This document shows positions 48,375 through 57,424 of a DNA stretch of 64,000 nt, piece after piece. A program made the position numbers and the translations under genes. Numbering within the stretch: the first letter of the stretch is position 1; each line of letters begins with the position of its first letter. The notes under the pieces are model-generated. The model saw only the letters and a program-made list of their open reading frames with translations, was not told the DNA's origin and made no database searches. The stretch is from positions 109,060 to 173,059 of the forward strand of contig CAVSMR010000018.1 of NCBI GenBank assembly GCA_963729115.1, read 5' to 3'. The DNA comes from Actinophytocola sp963729115 (GTDB taxonomy: Bacteria > Actinomycetota > Actinomycetes > Mycobacteriales > Pseudonocardiaceae).

Positions 48375-49211
48375 GTGGAGCGCGTGCGGATCATGATTTC
48401 AGCCGACATGGAAGGCGCGACGGGCGTCACCTGGACCGCGGACGTCGAGGTCGGGACCGAGCAGTGGCAGCGGTTCCGCAAGATGTTCACCGGTGACGTG
48501 AACGCCTGCGTCGCGGGCCTGTTCGCGGGCGGCGCGACCGGCGTGCTGGTGAACGAGGCCCACTCCTCGCAGCGCAACATCCTGCTCGAGGACCTCGACA
48601 CGCGGGCGCGGATGCTCACCGGCCGGCACAAACCGCTGTCGATGATGCAGGGCATCGACTCGGGCGTGGACGGCGTGGTGTTCCTCGGTTACCACGCGGC
48701 CGCCGGCGTCGATGGTGTGCTATCCCACACCTACCTGCCGAACCAGATCACCGGCGTGTGGCTCGACGGCGTGCGCGCCAGCGAGGGCCGGCTCAACTCC
48801 GCGCTCGCCGCCGAGCACGGCGTGCCGGTCCTGCTCGTCACCGGCGACGACCTGACCTGCGTGGACGCGGCCGAGTACGACGCGGGTGCGCGGACCGTCG
48901 CGGTGAAGGAGTGCGTCAGCCGCTACGCCGCCGTCTGCACGCCACCCGCGGTCACCGCGACCATGATCAGCGAGGCCGCCGAGGCGGGCATGGCGCGGGC
49001 CGGACGTTTCGCCGGCGCCGTCGCCGGGCATCGGATCGAGGTCGAGTTCGACGCGGCGCACCTGGCCGCGGCCGCGGCGGTGGTGCCGACGGTCGAGCTG
49101 CTGGACGTGCGCCGGGTCGGCTTCGACGCGGCGTCGATGACCGACGCGATGAAGGCGTTCAAGGTGGTCACCGCCATCGCGAGCGGGGCCGTGGAGGGCA
49201 GCTATGGGTGA
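48375..49211 (+). CDS. M55-family D-aminopeptidase (DppA type)
   Basis: The 278-residue protein starts with ISADMEGATGV, where Asp and Glu bind zinc, and has further zinc-site residues in VNEAHSSQRN and FLGYHAAAG, with SHTY after it. DppA of Bacillus subtilis is a D-Ala-specific aminopeptidase and belongs to a dipeptide transporter operon; here the gene is divergent from the importer. Together they would salvage D-Ala-containing murein peptides. It overlaps the M20 gene by 8 bases. The start is a GTG; the ATG at 48393 is possible. Confidence 0.92.
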   Translation: MERVRIMISADMEGATGVTWTADVEVGTEQWQRFRKMFTGDVNACVAGLFAGGATGVLVNEAHSSQRNILLEDLDTRARMLTGRHKPLSMMQGIDSGVDGVVFLGYHAAAGVDGVLSHTYLPNQITGVWLDGVRASEGRLNSALAAEHGVPVLLVTGDDLTCVDAAEYDAGARTVAVKECVSRYAAVCTPPAVTATMISEAAEAGMARAGRFAGAVAGHRIEVEFDAAHLAAAAAVVPTVELLDVRRVGFDAASMTDAMKAFKVVTAIASGAVEGSYG

Positions 49212-50517
49212 GTACGTCGAGGAGTTGTGCGCGCAGCTGATCAGGTTCGACACGACGAACCTGGGCGCCGGCGAGTCCCGGGGGGAACGGGAGGCCGCCG
49301 AGTTCGTCGCCGCGATCCTGACCGACGCCGGGCTCACCCCGCGCCTGCTCGAGCGCTCCCCGCGGCGCAGCAACGTGCTCGCCCGCGTGCCCGGGTCCGA
49401 CCCGTCGCTGCCGCCGCTGCTCGTGCACGCCCATCTCGACGTCGTGCCCGCCGACCCGGCGGAGTGGACCGTGCCGCCGTTCGCGGGCGAGATCCGCGAC
49501 GGGTTCGTGTGGGGCCGCGGCGCGGTGGACATGAAGGACATGTGCGCGACCGTGCTGACCGTGCTGCGGCGGTGGGCGGCGCAGGGCCGCGGGCCGCGAC
49601 GCGACATCGTGCTGGCGTTCGTGGCCGACGAGGAGGACAACGGCCTGTGGGGCGCGCACTGGCTCATCGAGGAGCACCGCGAGCTGTTCGACGGCGTCGC
49701 GGCCGCGATCGGCGAGTCCGGTGGCTACACCGTGCGCGCGGCCTCGGCCGGCGGCGAGCCGGTCCGGCTCTACCCCGTGGCGACCGCCGAGCGCGGCACC
49801 GCGCACCTGAGGCTGACCGCGACCGGCCGGGCCGGCCACGGCTCGCGGCGCAACGACGACAACGCCGTCCGCACGCTGGTCGCCGCCGTGCAGCGGCTGT
49901 CCGAGCACCGGTGGCCCGTGGTGCTGACGCCGGCGGTGCAGGCGTTCTTCGAGCGGGCCGGCGCCGCGCTGGGCATCCCGGTCGACCTGTCCTCCGGCGA
50001 CGCCGTCGACGAGACGCTGCGCCGGCTGGGTCCCGCGGCCAAGATCGCGGAGAACACCGTGCGGAACAGCACCACGCCGACCGTCCTCGACGCCGGCTAC
50101 AAGGTCAACGTCATCCCCGGCGTCGCGCACGCGCAGATCGACGCCCGCGTGCTGCCTGGTACCCGCGACGACCTGCTCGCCGAGGTCGACCGGCTGCTCG
50201 GCCCGGGGGTCACCCGCGAGTTCGTCGCGAACCAGCCGCCGGTGCAGGCGCCCGTCGACTCGCCGTGGTTCGACGCGATGGCCGCCGCGCTGGCCGCGGA
50301 GGACCCGGGCGCGGTGGTCGTGCCGTTCTGCATGGGCGGCGGCACCGACGCGAAGGCGTTCGCGAGCCTGGGCATCGACTGCTTCGGGTTCGCCCCGCTG
50401 TGGCTGCCCGAGGGGTTCGACCACCGGCTGATGGCCCACGGCGTGGACGAGCGGGTCCCGGTGGCGGGCCTGCGGTTCGGCGCCGACGTGCTCGACCGCT
50501 TCCTGTCCGCGGTCTAG
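49204..50517 (+). CDS. M20 family metallopeptidase
   Basis: A 437-residue M20 peptidase of the M20/M25/M40 type: FDTTNLG opens the family region, the first metal His is in HAHLDVVPAD, the bridging Asp in GRGAVDMKD, the catalytic Glu pair in ADEEDNG, and the last His in HGVDERV. The dimerisation domain is about 190-320. It starts 8 bases inside the M55 gene, so both hydrolyse imported peptides. The broken M20 gene at 62.5-63.9 kb is a relative. Confidence 0.92.
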   Translation: MGEYVEELCAQLIRFDTTNLGAGESRGEREAAEFVAAILTDAGLTPRLLERSPRRSNVLARVPGSDPSLPPLLVHAHLDVVPADPAEWTVPPFAGEIRDGFVWGRGAVDMKDMCATVLTVLRRWAAQGRGPRRDIVLAFVADEEDNGLWGAHWLIEEHRELFDGVAAAIGESGGYTVRAASAGGEPVRLYPVATAERGTAHLRLTATGRAGHGSRRNDDNAVRTLVAAVQRLSEHRWPVVLTPAVQAFFERAGAALGIPVDLSSGDAVDETLRRLGPAAKIAENTVRNSTTPTVLDAGYKVNVIPGVAHAQIDARVLPGTRDDLLAEVDRLLGPGVTREFVANQPPVQAPVDSPWFDAMAAALAAEDPGAVVVPFCMGGGTDAKAFASLGIDCFGFAPLWLPEGFDHRLMAHGVDERVPVAGLRFGADVLDRFLSAV

Positions 50518-51230
50518 GCCGGCCGCGTGCGGTAGTGGTACCGGGTGGCGGGGCGGAAGCCGGCCCGCGCGTAGAACGCCCGCGCGGCCGGGTTGTCCTC
50601 GCGCACCTGCAGCCAGCACCGCCGCACGCCCGCACCCTCGAGCAGGCCGCGCAGCAGCACCGAGCCGAGCCCGCGGCGGCGGGCGGAGGGCCGTACCGCC
50701 ATGCAGTACAGCCCGCCCCACTCCCCGGCCAGCGCGAGCCGCGCCACGGCCGCCACGCCGTCCGCGTCGACCACGCTGCCGTACCGCGCCGGCCCGCCCG
50801 TCAGGATCCGCCGCGCCACGGCCCGCGCCGCCGCGTCACCCCGCCCGTCGACCGCCCACCACAGGTCCAGCCACGCCTGCGACGGCTCCGCCTCGATCAC
50901 CACGTGCCCGGGCGGCAGCCCGGCGAGCAGCGCGGGCACCGCCGCCACCTCGACCGATGTCGGCGAGCCGTAGGCGTACCCGCGCGCGGCGAGCAGGTCG
51001 TCCAGGTCGGGCGGGCACGCGGCGGGCCCCAACTGGAAGATCGCCGGCAGCCCGTGCGCGGCGTAGTGCCGCTCGACCTCGGCGAGCGCTGCCTGCGGGT
51101 CCGCCGGCGCGGCGAGCGGCAGCACCGAGTTCGCCCGCTGCGTCACCCCGCCCGACTGCCGCGCCACCCAGCCGTCGATGTCCACTTCGGACAACGCGGG
51201 CCAGCCGCGGCGCAGCAGGTCATCCCACAC
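50514..51230 (-). CDS. GNAT acetyltransferase, two-domain type
   Basis: The 238-residue protein has an N-terminal half with a weak GNAT-like fold (LPAIFQLG; ACPPDLDDLLAARGY) and a clear GNAT C-terminal half: YCMAVRPSARRRGLGSVLLRGLLEGA is the acetyl-CoA loop and NPAARAFYARAGFRP the closing helix. GTG 51230 lies inside the end of the SCO6745 gene (11-base overlap), so the pair is coupled. Acceptor unknown. It converges with the M20 gene, overlapping by four bases. Confidence 0.85.
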   Translation of the reverse strand: MWDDLLRRGWPALSEVDIDGWVARQSGGVTQRANSVLPLAAPADPQAALAEVERHYAAHGLPAIFQLGPAACPPDLDDLLAARGYAYGSPTSVEVAAVPALLAGLPPGHVVIEAEPSQAWLDLWWAVDGRGDAAARAVARRILTGGPARYGSVVDADGVAAVARLALAGEWGGLYCMAVRPSARRRGLGSVLLRGLLEGAGVRRCWLQVREDNPAARAFYARAGFRPATRYHYRTRPA

Positions 51231-52074
51231 GGCCGGCCGGCAGCCCGGTCGGGTTGATGTCCGGCAGCATCCCCGAGCGCCACAGCGATTCCACCGACGG
51301 CGCCAGCGTGGCCAGCACCTTCTCCACGCCGTCCTCGCCCAGGGTCGACAGCCCGCCGGTCCACGCCCGCTCGTCGGTGCGCTCCTCGATCGCGTCGAGG
51401 AACTCCACGCCCCACGCGGTCAGCGAGCCGTCGTCCTCGAGCATCCCCCGCGAGCGCAGCGCCTGGGCCGCGGCGTCCCAGTCGCCGACCGTCCAGCCAC
51501 GCACCGAGCGCATCAGCTCGGCCGGGAACTTGCCGGTGCCGACCTGCAGCACGAGCGCCTCGAGCCCGGTGACGCCGTGCGACAGCAGCGCGGCCACGTG
51601 CCCGTCGCCGCGGTGCTCGCGCAGCGTCGTGGCGAGCTGCCACAGCGCCGCGACGGGGTCGCCGGGCAGCGGCAGCGCGGCGTTCGCGGCGTACAGCGCC
51701 CGGCCCGTCGGGTCCGCCGACGCGGCGACCGGGGCGAGCAGCGACACCGCGTCCGCGCACGCCGCCTCCGCCACCCCCGCCGACCGCAGCGCCGCGGCCG
51801 ACACGTCCGCCCGCGCGGTCAGGCACGCGGCCGGCGCCGCCCGCGACCACGCGTCCGGCAGCGCCTTGAACACCATCGACGGCTCGAACCCGGCGAACGT
51901 CGCGACCACGGGCGCCGCCCCGACCGGGCCAAGCGGTGCCGCGCGGAACGCGAAGTAGGTCATCCAGAAGCCACGCAGGCCGATCTCGATGCCGGCGTCC
52001 CGCACGCCGGGCGCGAAGTACACGACGCCGTGCAGTGGTTCGAGCGCGGTCCACAACCGCCGGGCAGGGTGCAT
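51220..52074 (-). CDS. SCO6745 family protein
   Basis: The 284-residue protein matches the actinobacterial SCO6745 family (starts HPARRLWTALEPLHGVVYF; has GFWMTYFAFRAAPLG and a C-terminal winged-helix-like GMLEDDGSLTAWG segment). The family resembles a winged helix joined to a helical bundle and is of unknown function. It is coupled to the GNAT gene. The intergenic DNA before it (52075-52178) has no clear dyad. Confidence 0.8.
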   Translation of the reverse strand: MHPARRLWTALEPLHGVVYFAPGVRDAGIEIGLRGFWMTYFAFRAAPLGPVGAAPVVATFAGFEPSMVFKALPDAWSRAAPAACLTARADVSAAALRSAGVAEAACADAVSLLAPVAASADPTGRALYAANAALPLPGDPVAALWQLATTLREHRGDGHVAALLSHGVTGLEALVLQVGTGKFPAELMRSVRGWTVGDWDAAAQALRSRGMLEDDGSLTAWGVEFLDAIEERTDERAWTGGLSTLGEDGVEKVLATLAPSVESLWRSGMLPDINPTGLPAGRVG

Positions 52075-52178
52075 CGGCCGCCTCCTTCTCCTCGCCCCCG
52101 ATCATGCGCCACGGCAGGCGTTCCCGGGGTCTATTGCCACCGGCGATTCGGTGATCTCGAACATGACGCGTCGCTACC

Positions 52179-52565
52179 ATGGCGCCCATGGCAGTGGCCC
52201 GCATGGCGATGGTGTCCCTGGACTGCGCCGAACCCGGTCCGCTCGCGGAGTTCTGGGCCGGCCTGCTCGACGGCGCCGTGATCGCGACCACCGACGAGGT
52301 GTGGGCCGTGCAGGCCGGCGCCATGATGATCGCGACGATCCGGGTGCCCGACTACCGGCCGCCGACCTGGCCGGGCGGCGACGTGCCCAAGCACATCCAC
52401 CTCGACCTGGCCGTCCGCGACCTCGAGGAAGCGGAGGCACAGGCGATCCGGCTGGGCGCCACGAAGGCCGGCCACCAGCCCCGGCCCGACCAGTGGCGCG
52501 TCCTGCACGACCCCGCCGGCCACGTGTTCTGCCTCACCGCGAACATCCCGTTCGACGCCGGCTGA
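52179..52565 (+). CDS. VOC/glyoxalase-fold protein
   Basis: A single VOC protein of 128 residues (125 if ATG 52188 is used). MVSLDCAEPGPLAEFWAGLL starts it, KHIHLDLAVRDLEEAEAQAIRLGA is the middle, and DPAGHVFCLT the end, the Glyoxalase_6-like pattern of actinomycete VOC proteins. Ligand unknown. No ribosome site is visible in front of either ATG. It precedes the GH92 gene by 76 bases. Confidence 0.85.
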   Translation: MAPMAVARMAMVSLDCAEPGPLAEFWAGLLDGAVIATTDEVWAVQAGAMMIATIRVPDYRPPTWPGGDVPKHIHLDLAVRDLEEAEAQAIRLGATKAGHQPRPDQWRVLHDPAGHVFCLTANIPFDAG

Positions 52566-52641
52566 CCCCGGCGCGCACCGCCCGCCGCGGCCGTTTCTCT
52601 AGGATCATGCGCCACCGGTGGTCGGCGAGTGAGGAGCGGAG

Positions 52642-55600
52642 ATGGGTGCGCGGGGATTCTTCTCCTCCTTCGAGAACACCGATCCCCCACTGACGTGGAT
52701 CGATGTCGTCGACATCGACGACAACGGCAGGCCGCGCGCCGCGGGGGCGACCATGAGCACCCGCGAGGGCGGCGGCCCCGCCAAGCCCTACACCGGCAAG
52801 GCCGGCGTCGGGTTCACCGGCACCCGCGCGCTGCGCTACCAGGGCACCCACCCCGGCCGCGAGGCCGCGAGCGTGGTCAACAAGCTGTACCTCGTCGACA
52901 TGCTCGTCGCCCGCGACACCGAGCTGTCCTACGTGGTCTTCCCCGAGCTGCTCGGCGAGGACCTGCGCTACCCGAGCACCTACGTCAGCCTCGACCTCAC
53001 GTTCGACGACGGCACCCGCCTCTCCGAGCTCGGCCTCACCGACCAGCTCGGCTTCGCCTGGTCCGCCCGCGGGCAGGGCGAGTCCCGCGCGCTCGCGCCC
53101 GGCCAGTGGAACCGGCGCGCGGTGCGGCTCGGCGGCGTCGCCGAGGGCAAGGTCATCGTCAAGGTGCTGCTCGCCTACGACAACCCGGCCGGGCCCGCGG
53201 AGTTCGCCGGCTGGATCGACGACATCGCGATCGCCGACCAGCCCCGGCCCGAGGCCCGCCGCCCGGCCGACCACGTGGTCACGACCCGCGGCACGAACTC
53301 CACCAGGGGGTACTCGCGGGGCAACACGTTCCCCGCCGCCGCCGTGCCGCACGGGTTCAACTTCTGGACCCCGGTGACCGACGCCGGCGCGAAGGACTGG
53401 ATCTACACCTACCAGCGGCACAACACCGACCGGAACCTGCCGGCCATGCAGGCGCTCGCGGTCAGCCACCAGCCGAGCCCGTGGCTGGGCGACCGGCAGA
53501 CGTTCCAGGTGCTGCCCTCGGCCGCGGCACGCAAGCCGCGGGCCGGCCGGCGGGCGCGGGCCCTGACCTTCCGGCACCGCAACGAGATCGCCCGCCCGCA
53601 CCACTACGGCGTGCGGTTCACCAACGGCATCCGCGCCGACGTCGCCCCGGCCGACCACGCGGCGCTGTTGCGGTTCACGTTCCCCGGCGAGGACGCCAAC
53701 CTGATCTTCGACAACATCGGCCGCCAGGGCCGGCTCGTGCTGGATCCCGTGGGCGGCACGGTGTCCGGCTACTCCGATGTCCGAAGTGGACTGTCTGCCG
53801 GCGCCACCCGGATGTTCTTCCACGCCACCTTCGACCGCCCGATCGCCGCCGGCGGTCACCTGTGGCGCTGGTGGTTCACCCGCCGGGTCAGCGGGTACCT
53901 GCGCTTCGAGCCCGACCCCGACGGCGAGACCGTCGTGACCATGCGGATCGCGACCTCGCTGATCAGCGTCGGGCAGGCGAAGCGCAACCTGTGGCTGGAG
54001 ATCGCCGACGACGACACGTTCGAGTCGGTCCGCGAACGTGCCGCGCAGGCGTGGGACGAGCGGCTCAGCCAGGTCGAGGTCGAGGGCGCCACCGAGGACC
54101 AGCTCGTCACCCTCTACTCCAACCTCTACCGGCTGCACCTCTACCCCAACCGCCTGCACGAGAACACCGGCACCGCCGACGCGCCCGCGTACGCGTACGC
54201 GAGCCCGTTCAAGAAGCCGGCCAAGAAGAGCACGCCCACCCAGACCGGCGCCACGCTCGTGTCCGGGAAGGCGTATGCCAACAACGGTTTCTGGGACACC
54301 TACCGCACCGCGTGGCCCGCGCTCGCGCTGCTCGACCCGGCCCACTGCGGCGAGCTCATCGACGGGTTCGTCCAGCAGTACAAGGACAGCGGCTGGATCG
54401 CTCGCTGGTCGGCCCCCGGCCACGCCGACCTCATGACCGGCACCAGCTCCGACGTCGCGTTCGCCGACGCCTACGTCAAGGGCGTGCGCGGCTTCGACGT
54501 CCAGGCCGCCTACGCCGCCGCGCTGCGCAACGCGACCGTCGCCCCGCCCGACGCCGCGGTGGGCCGCAAGGGGCTCCAGCGCTCGATCTTCACCGGCTAC
54601 ACCACGACGTCCACGGAGTACGGTCTCTCGTGGACACTCGAGGGCTGCGTCAACGACTTCGGCATCGCCAGCCTCGCCGGGATGCTCGGTGACAAGGACA
54701 ACCACGACTACTTCCTCGACCGGGCCCAGCACTACGTCCACTCGTTCGACTTCAGCACCGGCTTCTTCCAGGGCCGCAAGGACAACGGCCGCTGGCGCCA
54801 CCCCGCCAACCAGTTCGACCCGCGCGCCTGGGGTGGCGACTACGTCGAGACGAACGCGTGGAACACGGCGTTCAGCGTGCCCCACGACGGTGCCGGCCTC
54901 GCCGGGCTGCACGGCGGCCGGCACGCGATGACCGCCAAGCTCGACGAGTTCTTCGCCGTCCCGGAGACCGGCCGGGCGCGCGGGAAGTACTGGCGCGCGA
55001 TCCACGAGATGGCCGAGGCCCGCGACGTGCGGATGGGCCAGTACGGGCACAGCAACCAGCCCTCGCACCACATTCCGTACATGTACGCCTACACCGGCGC
55101 GCTGTGGCGCACCCAGGAGAAGGTGCGCGAGGTGCTCGCCCGGCTCTACGCCGGCAGCGAGATCGGCCAGGGCTACTACGGCGACGAGGACAACGGCGAG
55201 ATGTCCGCGTGGTGGCTGTTCAGCGCGCTCGGGTTCTACCCGCTGCGGGTGGGCAGCGCCGAGTACGTGCTCGGCTCACCCCTGTTCCGCAAGGCCACCG
55301 TGCGGCTCGCGAACGGCGCGCAGATCGTCGTCAACGCGCCGTCCAACAGCGCCGTCAACGTGTACGTGCAGGGCCTGCGGGTCAACGGCGTGTCCTACGA
55401 CAAGGCGTACCTGCCGCACGAGGTGCTCGCGAACGGTGCGGTGCTGGACTTCCAGATGGGCCCCGCGCCGAGCAACTGGGGCTGCGGGACGGACGCGCTG
55501 CCGCCGTCGATCACGCGGCCGGACACGCTGCCCCGCCCGATGCACGACATCACCGACGAGGGCTTCGGGGAGGGCAGCGGCGGCGTGAACGTGGCGCCGC

Positions 55601-55938
55601 TGTTCGACGACACGAGCCGCACGCAGGTCGTGTTCGACACCCCGGCCGCGTGGATCAGCTACCGGACCACGGTCGACCCGGTGACCGTGCGGTACTACAC
55701 GCTGACCTCGGGCACCCGACGCGACGACCCGCGCAGCTGGACGCTGCGCGGGTCGACCGACGGTTCGAACTGGGTGGTACTCGACGAGCGCTCCCGCGAG
55801 ACGTTCCCGTGGCGGCGCCAGACGAGGGCGTTCGCGGTGGCCAACCCCGGCTCGTACGTCCACTACCGACTGGACATCACGGAGAACACCGGGGCGCCGA
55901 CGGTCTGCCTCGCCCAGCTGGAGCTGCTCGCCCGCTAG
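52642..55938 (+). CDS. GH92 family alpha-1,2-mannosidase
   Basis: A 1098-residue glycoside hydrolase family 92 enzyme, calcium-dependent exo-alpha-mannosidases. The first 200 residues are a beta domain, the GH92 domain covers about 210-930 (TRGTNSTRGYSRGNTFPAAAVPHGF; WDTYRTAWPAL; GLSWTLEGCVND; HSNQPSHHIPYMY), and GDEDNGEMSAWW carries the catalytic Asp and Asp/Glu residues. The C-terminal 150 residues resemble an F5/8 or CBM32-type domain. GAGGAGCGGAG precedes ATG 52642. Unusually, no signal peptide is visible, so cytoplasmic or non-classical export is implied. Action on mannans is inferred. Confidence 0.93.
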   Translation: MGARGFFSSFENTDPPLTWIDVVDIDDNGRPRAAGATMSTREGGGPAKPYTGKAGVGFTGTRALRYQGTHPGREAASVVNKLYLVDMLVARDTELSYVVFPELLGEDLRYPSTYVSLDLTFDDGTRLSELGLTDQLGFAWSARGQGESRALAPGQWNRRAVRLGGVAEGKVIVKVLLAYDNPAGPAEFAGWIDDIAIADQPRPEARRPADHVVTTRGTNSTRGYSRGNTFPAAAVPHGFNFWTPVTDAGAKDWIYTYQRHNTDRNLPAMQALAVSHQPSPWLGDRQTFQVLPSAAARKPRAGRRARALTFRHRNEIARPHHYGVRFTNGIRADVAPADHAALLRFTFPGEDANLIFDNIGRQGRLVLDPVGGTVSGYSDVRSGLSAGATRMFFHATFDRPIAAGGHLWRWWFTRRVSGYLRFEPDPDGETVVTMRIATSLISVGQAKRNLWLEIADDDTFESVRERAAQAWDERLSQVEVEGATEDQLVTLYSNLYRLHLYPNRLHENTGTADAPAYAYASPFKKPAKKSTPTQTGATLVSGKAYANNGFWDTYRTAWPALALLDPAHCGELIDGFVQQYKDSGWIARWSAPGHADLMTGTSSDVAFADAYVKGVRGFDVQAAYAAALRNATVAPPDAAVGRKGLQRSIFTGYTTTSTEYGLSWTLEGCVNDFGIASLAGMLGDKDNHDYFLDRAQHYVHSFDFSTGFFQGRKDNGRWRHPANQFDPRAWGGDYVETNAWNTAFSVPHDGAGLAGLHGGRHAMTAKLDEFFAVPETGRARGKYWRAIHEMAEARDVRMGQYGHSNQPSHHIPYMYAYTGALWRTQEKVREVLARLYAGSEIGQGYYGDEDNGEMSAWWLFSALGFYPLRVGSAEYVLGSPLFRKATVRLANGAQIVVNAPSNSAVNVYVQGLRVNGVSYDKAYLPHEVLANGAVLDFQMGPAPSNWGCGTDALPPSITRPDTLPRPMHDITDEGFGEGSGGVNVAPLFDDTSRTQVVFDTPAAWISYRTTVDPVTVRYYTLTSGTRRDDPRSWTLRGSTDGSNWVVLDERSRETFPWRRQTRAFAVANPGSYVHYRLDITENTGAPTVCLAQLELLAR

Positions 55939-56561
55939 CCGCGACGAGACTGCACGTACCCGGAGGCCGAGCCGCCCAGCGCGAGCACCAGGCTGATCGC
56001 CGGCATGATCGCGAAGGCGAGCGAGATGGCGATGATGCCTGCCTTGATGTCCTCGAAGGCGTCGATGCCGGCCGTGTCGACCACGGCGACCTGGATGATC
56101 CACACCAGACTGATCACGATCTCCAGCGCGGCACCGATGACCAGCATCGTCTTGCTCTTGCCGCTCATGATCTGCACGCCACCCATGATCAGCAGCACGA
56201 TGCCGACCGTCTGGGCCGTCGCCACGGCTGCCTGCAGCGCCGCGTCGCCACCCTCGAGGTTCCCCACGCCGAGCCACACCAGGATCGTCGTGATCGCGGT
56301 GATACCCGCCTGGACGAAGGCGAGCACCGCGGCCGCGGTCACCACGCCGGGCCGGGCGATCGGCCCACCGCTGTACTCCTGCGGGGCGTGCGGCATCCCG
56401 CCGTAGCCCTGCTGATAGCCCGGCGCCTGGGGGGCCTGCGGGAACCCACCGCTACCCGGCTGCTGCATTCCCCCACTGTCCGGGTAGTTGCCGCCCGGCT
56501 GCGGGAACCCACCGCTGCCCGGGTGGTTGCCGCCAGGCTGCTGGCCGTATGGCTGTGTCAT
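55935..56561 (-). CDS. Gly/Pro/Gln-rich membrane protein
   Basis: I do not recognise a family. Residues 1-70 are a low-complexity tail of Gly, Pro, Gln and Ser repeats (units like GSGGFPQ and PGGNY). Four membrane helices follow (about 72-95, 105-130, 138-160, 170-195), and the protein ends with SRRG. Such tail-plus-TM proteins are common in actinomycetes and can bind other envelope proteins. AGGAGC precedes ATG 56561. It converges with the GH92 stop by 4 bases. Confidence 0.7.
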   Translation of the reverse strand: MTQPYGQQPGGNHPGSGGFPQPGGNYPDSGGMQQPGSGGFPQAPQAPGYQQGYGGMPHAPQEYSGGPIARPGVVTAAAVLAFVQAGITAITTILVWLGVGNLEGGDAALQAAVATAQTVGIVLLIMGGVQIMSGKSKTMLVIGAALEIVISLVWIIQVAVVDTAGIDAFEDIKAGIIAISLAFAIMPAISLVLALGGSASGYVQSRRG

Positions 56562-56689
56562 GAAAGCTCCTCATGGATCCGCCCCGCGGCGGAACAGAAA
56601 TTGTGGCCCGAATACTGGCACAATCGTCGCCGGCAACCGGTTGTTTCACCCATATCGGGGCGGGTGTCGTCGCAGGTGTGGCCGGTTGC

Positions 56690-57397
56690 TCACACCGAGC
56701 GACCAGTGGCCCCGCCGGGGACGGCGTCGCCGGCCGGCGGCTCCTCGTTCTCGGGCTTCGGTTCGGGTGGGACGATGCTCGCCAGCTCGCCCCCGGTGTC
56801 GTTCACCCGCAGCACGAACGGGCGGGTCTCGGTGTACTGCACCACCGACACCGACGCGGGGTTGACCACGATCCGCTGGAACGAGTCCAGGTGCTGGCCC
56901 AGCGCGTCGGCGATGATCGCCTTGAGCACGTCGCCGTGGCTGCACAGCAACCACACCGCGCGCGGGCCGTGTTCGGCGGTGATCCGCGCGTCGTGCGCCC
57001 GCACCGCCGCGACCGCTCGCGTCTGCACGTTCGCGAGCCCCTCGCCCGCGGGGAACACCGCGGCCGACGGGTGCTGCTGCACCACCGACCACAGCTTCTC
57101 GTTGAACAGGGTCTTCAGCTCCCGCCCGGTCCACTCGCCATAGTCCACTTCGGACAGCGCGGCCTCGGGGACGGGCGCGATCCCCCGCGCCTGCGCGAGC
57201 GGCGTCACGGTCTGCTCGCAACGCAGCAGCGGCGAGCAGACGATCCCCGCGAGCGGGACCTGCGCCAGCCGGTCGACGAGCGCGGCCGCCTGCTCGCGTC
57301 CGGCCTCGTCGAGCTCGACGCCCGGGGAGCGGCCGGCGAGCACGCCGGAGCCGTTGGCGGTGGAGCGAGCGTGCCGGAGCAGTACGACGGTGGCCAC
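56690..57397 (-). CDS. Histidine phosphatase family protein (MSMEG_4193 type)
   Basis: A 235-residue histidine phosphatase: LRHARSTANG carries the nucleophile His, CSPLLRCEQT the second Arg, SEVDYGEWTG the acid region and CSHGDV the second His. The C-terminal 40 residues are a Pro/Glu-rich tail typical of the actinobacterial MSMEG_4193 group (Rv2135c in M. tuberculosis, from memory). Its usual neighbours DUF3090 and SCO1664 are at 28-29 kb here; UppP is next upstream on the same strand. GTG 57397 is the start. Confidence 0.9.
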   Translation of the reverse strand: MATVVLLRHARSTANGSGVLAGRSPGVELDEAGREQAAALVDRLAQVPLAGIVCSPLLRCEQTVTPLAQARGIAPVPEAALSEVDYGEWTGRELKTLFNEKLWSVVQQHPSAAVFPAGEGLANVQTRAVAAVRAHDARITAEHGPRAVWLLCSHGDVLKAIIADALGQHLDSFQRIVVNPASVSVVQYTETRPFVLRVNDTGGELASIVPPEPKPENEEPPAGDAVPGGATGRSV

Positions 57398-57424
57398 GCG
57401 ACGACCCTACGTGGTGCCCGCGGC

